Origin: Lysinibacillus pakistanensis | Lineage (GTDB): Bacteria; Bacillota; Bacilli; Bacillales_A; Planococcaceae | Direction: 5' to 3' | DNA length: 64,000 bases | Assembly: GCA_001312325.1 (NCBI GenBank) | Contig: BBDJ01000002.1 | Coordinates: 186,001-250,000, forward strand | Shown: piece after piece, positions 61,104 to 64,000 of the stretch | Layout of the letters: every line of letters begins with the position of its first letter | Numbering within the stretch: position 1 is the first letter of the stretch | Made by a program: the position numbers and the translations under genes | The notes under the pieces: model-generated | What the model was told of the DNA's origin: nothing | The model's database searches: none | Seen by the model: the letters and a program-made list of their open reading frames with translations, nothing else

Positions 61104-62604
61104 ATGACTGTACAACAATTTACAGACTATGTGAAGAAAATGAAGCATTATGAGGAAGCACTGAATGTGATTTATTGGGATATGCGTACAGGAGCGCCAA
61201 AAAAAAGGATTAGCACAACGCTCAGAGGTAGTTGGAACATTATCAGCCTCCTTATTTGATATGGAAACTAGTGAAGAATTAGGAGACTTATTGAGTACAC
61301 TAGAGTCAAAAAAAGGCTGATCTTGATTACGTAACCCTTCGTTTAGTAGAGGAAGTGCGTAAAAATTACGATCAAAATAAAAAAAATACCACCAAATGAA
61401 TATAAAGAATACGTTATTCTTCAATCTAAAGCAGAAACAGCTTGGGAGGAAGCAAAGGCAACTGATAATTTCGCATTATTTCTACCTTATTTAGAACAAA
61501 TCATAAGCTGGCAGAAGAAATTTATTGGCTATTGGGGTATAAAAAATGGCTCTCCATATAATACTCTGCTAGATTTATATGAACCAGATATGACGACAGA
61601 TGTGTTAGATCATGTCTTTGGTGAATTACGTAAAACAATTGTTTCACTTGTGCAAAAAAATTGCAACTTCACCCAATAAACCAGAGACAAGCATATTATT
61701 TAAGCACTTTCCTCGTGAGTCACAACGTGCACTATCACTAGAAATGCTAGCACAGCTTGGCTATGATTTTGATGCAGGACGTTTAGATGAAAGTGTACAT
61801 CCATTTATGATCGGCTTAAATCATGGTGATAATCGAATTACCACAAAATACGATGAAAGCGATTTCCGCTCAGCGATTTTCGGTACGATTCATGAGTGTG
61901 GTCATGCGATGTATGAGCAAAATATCGATGAAAAGCTGGATGGTTTGCCGTTAGCAACCGGTACATCAATGGGAATTCATGAATCCCAATCATTATTTTA
62001 TGAAAACTTTTTCGGTAGAAATGAAAAGTTCTGGGAGCATAACTACGAAAGATTACAGCACTTTTCAGCAGAACAGTTTGGGGAGGTAGCATTGGCTGAT
62101 TTCCTACGTGCCATTAATATGGTGGAGCCATCCTTTATTCGTATTGAAGCGGATGAACTGACATATCCATTACATATTATGATTCGCTATGAAATCGAAC
62201 GTGATTTATTTAATGGCAATTTGCAGGCAAAGGATCTCCCGCAAGTATGGAATGATAAGTACGAGGAGTATTTAGGTATCCGACCTGAGACAGATGCACA
62301 AGGGGTATTACAAGATATGCATTGGTCTGGAGGCATGTTTGGCTATTTCCCATCCTATGCCTTAGGAATGATTTATGCTGCACAATGGAAGCATGCCATG
62401 GATAAAGATATTCCAAACTTTGATGAGCTGCTGGAAAAGGGGGAGCTCCTTCCAATTCGAGAATGGCTAACAGACAAGGTCCATCAATATGGTGCTTTGA
62501 AAAAGCCGTTTGAATTACTGCAAGAGGCGACAGGAGAGACCTTAAATGCCAACTATTTAGCAAACTATCTACAAGACAAGTACACAACATTATATAAACT
62601 TTAA
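61104..62604 (+). CDS. ypwA: M32-family metallocarboxypeptidase (YpwA-like), frameshifts
   Basis: About 498 residues after correction at A-runs near 61200, 61312, 61380 and 61656. The zinc motif is GTIHECGHAMYEQ (HExxH), with the third ligand in GIHESQSLFYENFFGRN. Other M32 marks: VIYWDMRTGAPKKGLAQRSE, HPFMIGLNHGDNRITTKYDE (DxRxT) and YPLHIMIRYEIERDLFNG. It trims residues from peptide C-termini in the cytoplasm. ATG 61104 follows AAGGAGG. Standalone gene closed by a strong terminator. Confidence 0.93.
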
Positions 62605-62605
62605 A

Positions 62606-62646
62606 GAAAAAGCGATTTCTCGAATACAGAGAAATCGCTTTTTTTC
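62606..62646. terminator. Bidirectional terminator
   Basis: AAAAAGCGATTTCTC pairs with GAGAAATCGCTTTTT, with T-runs on both strands, between convergent ypwA and the oxidase gene. Confidence 0.9.
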
Positions 62647-64000
62647 TTACCATAACTGATAGCCTTTTGAGCCTGGTGGTGAATTTGAAATAATATCGAT
62701 AATTGGAACTGTGTAAGCAAATAAAATTAATGCGACTAAAATAACAACCCATACTTTAAAATTCTCTAAAATAGCTGGTGTTGGGCCGCTTTGTTCATGT
62801 ACGTCACCGACTGGGAATTCTTCCTCACCCTTAGGGGCAAACCAAGCTAATTTAACAACGATATAAATAATCACTAAGATTGCGATAAAGAGAATAGTTC
62901 CGCCCACTGCCTGCGCAATTTGATATGGAATCCAATCATAGGCTTGCTGAGCGCCACCATATTCTGAGTAATCTGAGCGACGAGGGGCCCCAATTAAACC
63001 TGCAATATGCATTGCTCCAGACATAATTGTCATACCAACAGCCCATAAAATTCCTGCAAAATTACTGAGGTTGTTTAATGATTTTGTGAGTGTACGACCT
63101 GTTAAATGCGGTATTAACCAAAAGGCAGCACTAAAATAAGTTAAAACAACGGCTGATGCAATCGTTAAATGGAAATGTCCCGTCACCCAAATTGTATTAT
63201 GAATTAATTGGTTCATTTGGTAGGATGCATTTACAATACCACCTGCACCACCAGGAATAAATGACACCATACCGATAAATGGTACAAAGAAGCGAGCATC
63301 CTTCCATGGTAATTTTTTTAAACCAACCGAAAAGCCCTTTACCACCTAATTCACGGCCACGTAATTCGAACATGGCAAACATAGAGAAGGCTGTCATTAA
63401 GGATGGTACGATTACCGCAAATGTTAAAACCACCTGAATAAACTTCCATGTTCCATCAATCCCTGGCTCTGTTAATTGGTGATGAATCCCAACTGGGACA
63501 GAGAAGATTAAAAATAACATAAATGAAAGTCGTGCTAATGAATCTGAGAAAATTTTCCCTCCAATAACTTTTGGGATTATGACATACCAAATCATATAAG
63601 CTGGTAATAACCAGAAGTATACAAGTGCATGACCAAAGTACCAGAATAATGTACGTGATAATGCTACATCAACACGTTCGATAAAACCTAAGGACCATGG
63701 AAGTAGCTGGAATAGAACAGAAGCAGCAACACCTAATGTTGCCACAAACCACATTAAATTATTTACAACAACCATAAATGATAATAATGGGCTACGTTGT
63801 CCGCTTCCTTTGTTCTCTTTCCGCCATTGTACATATCGTAAAATTTGACCTGCGCCGCCAACCCAAGAACCAACCACGACTAATGTCAGGCCTAAATAGA
63901 AAATCCAATGAGCCTTTAGTGGAGCATAAAATGTATATAAAACAGTTGCTTTGTTCAGTAAAACCATTGCAGCAGCAGCGGCTGTGCCAATGGTCATTAA
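62647..64000 (-). CDS. cbaA: ba3-type cytochrome c oxidase subunit I, 5' end outside the window, one frameshift
   Basis: The C-terminal 450 or so residues are present; the N-terminal part lies beyond 64000. A T-run near 63318 splits it. Heme and copper ligands are visible: WYFGHALVYFWLLPAYMIWY (His and Tyr/Trp of CuB), SVPVGIHHQLTEPG (two CuB histidines) and WVTGHFHLTIASAVVLTYFS (the heme a3/a histidine pair). The GHALVYFWLLP form and low similarity to caa3 subunits point to the B-type (ba3) oxidase. It reduces oxygen to water using cytochrome c electrons. Subunit II should follow upstream on the minus strand, outside the window. Confidence 0.9.

Overview
The window is low-GC Firmicute DNA. 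Gene content and order (yprB-gpsB-rnpB-ypsC-ypvA as in Bacillus, a type B RNase P RNA, a eut locus with the EutV/EutW two-component system, strong GGAGG ribosome sites and frequent TTG starts) point to Bacillaceae/Planococcaceae, most likely Lysinibacillus or a close relative. The genus is inferred from gene content, not from a marker gene.

A quality issue dominates the reading. About 45 of some 58 protein genes are split by one-base (occasionally two-base) shifts, nearly always inside A or T runs of 6-9 bases. Removing one base usually restores a full-length member of a known family. I treat these as probable sequencing or assembly errors and report whole genes across the shifts; lengths are those after mental correction.

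Layout. 1-6.1 kb: accessory genes (small membrane protein, pyrimidine-dimer glycosylase-like protein, DUF1877, AraC regulator, EamA transporter, ArsR regulator plus VOC protein, GrpB remnant, HicB-like protein). 6.3-12.2 kb: a Fur-box-headed iron module with an MFS exporter, siderophore-binding lipoprotein, FecCD permease and FecE ATPase, and a convergent PchR-like AraC regulator. 12.4-17 kb: SDR protein, lipoprotein, MarR/metallo-beta-lactamase pair and an unknown gene. 17-24 kb: arginase and amino acid permease, an ECF sigma/anti-sigma pair, and an alkaline phosphatase with a Pho-box-like site. 24.4-32.8 kb: two-component system, membrane hydrolase, DUF2243/CtaG pair, and two PPOX paralogues flanking an IS3 scar. 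32.8-46.1 kb: glyA, MazG-like, YggS, BenE, MocR regulator, then the housekeeping block yprB, gpsB, rnpB, a GGDEF-EAL protein, ypsC and ypvA.

46.3-60.2 kb is the most interesting part: an ethanolamine-utilisation microcompartment operon, eutW-eutV-eutH-eutS-eutP-eutA-eutB-eutC-eutL-eutE-eutM-pduL-pduL2-eutN-BMC shell-mdh. EutW/EutV sense ethanolamine and act by ANTAR antitermination; EutH imports; EutBC (reactivated by EutA) makes acetaldehyde and ammonia; EutE makes acetyl-CoA; PduL makes acetyl phosphate; EutS, EutL, EutM, EutN and a tailed second hexamer form the shell. No alcohol dehydrogenase (EutG) or cobalamin adenosyltransferase is present. A malate dehydrogenase is instead translationally coupled to the end of the operon, suggesting an unusual NADH-recycling route (inference). 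After the operon come a truncated serine hydrolase, a carboxypeptidase (ypwA) and, on the minus strand, a ba3-type oxidase subunit I running off the window.

A family of composite, structured intergenic repeats (leader, hairpin, TGCGAAAGCG units, CAATTACGC...GCGTAATTG hairpin) occurs at six places: about 26.3, 31.8, 38.1, 40.7, 56.9 and 60.3 kb.
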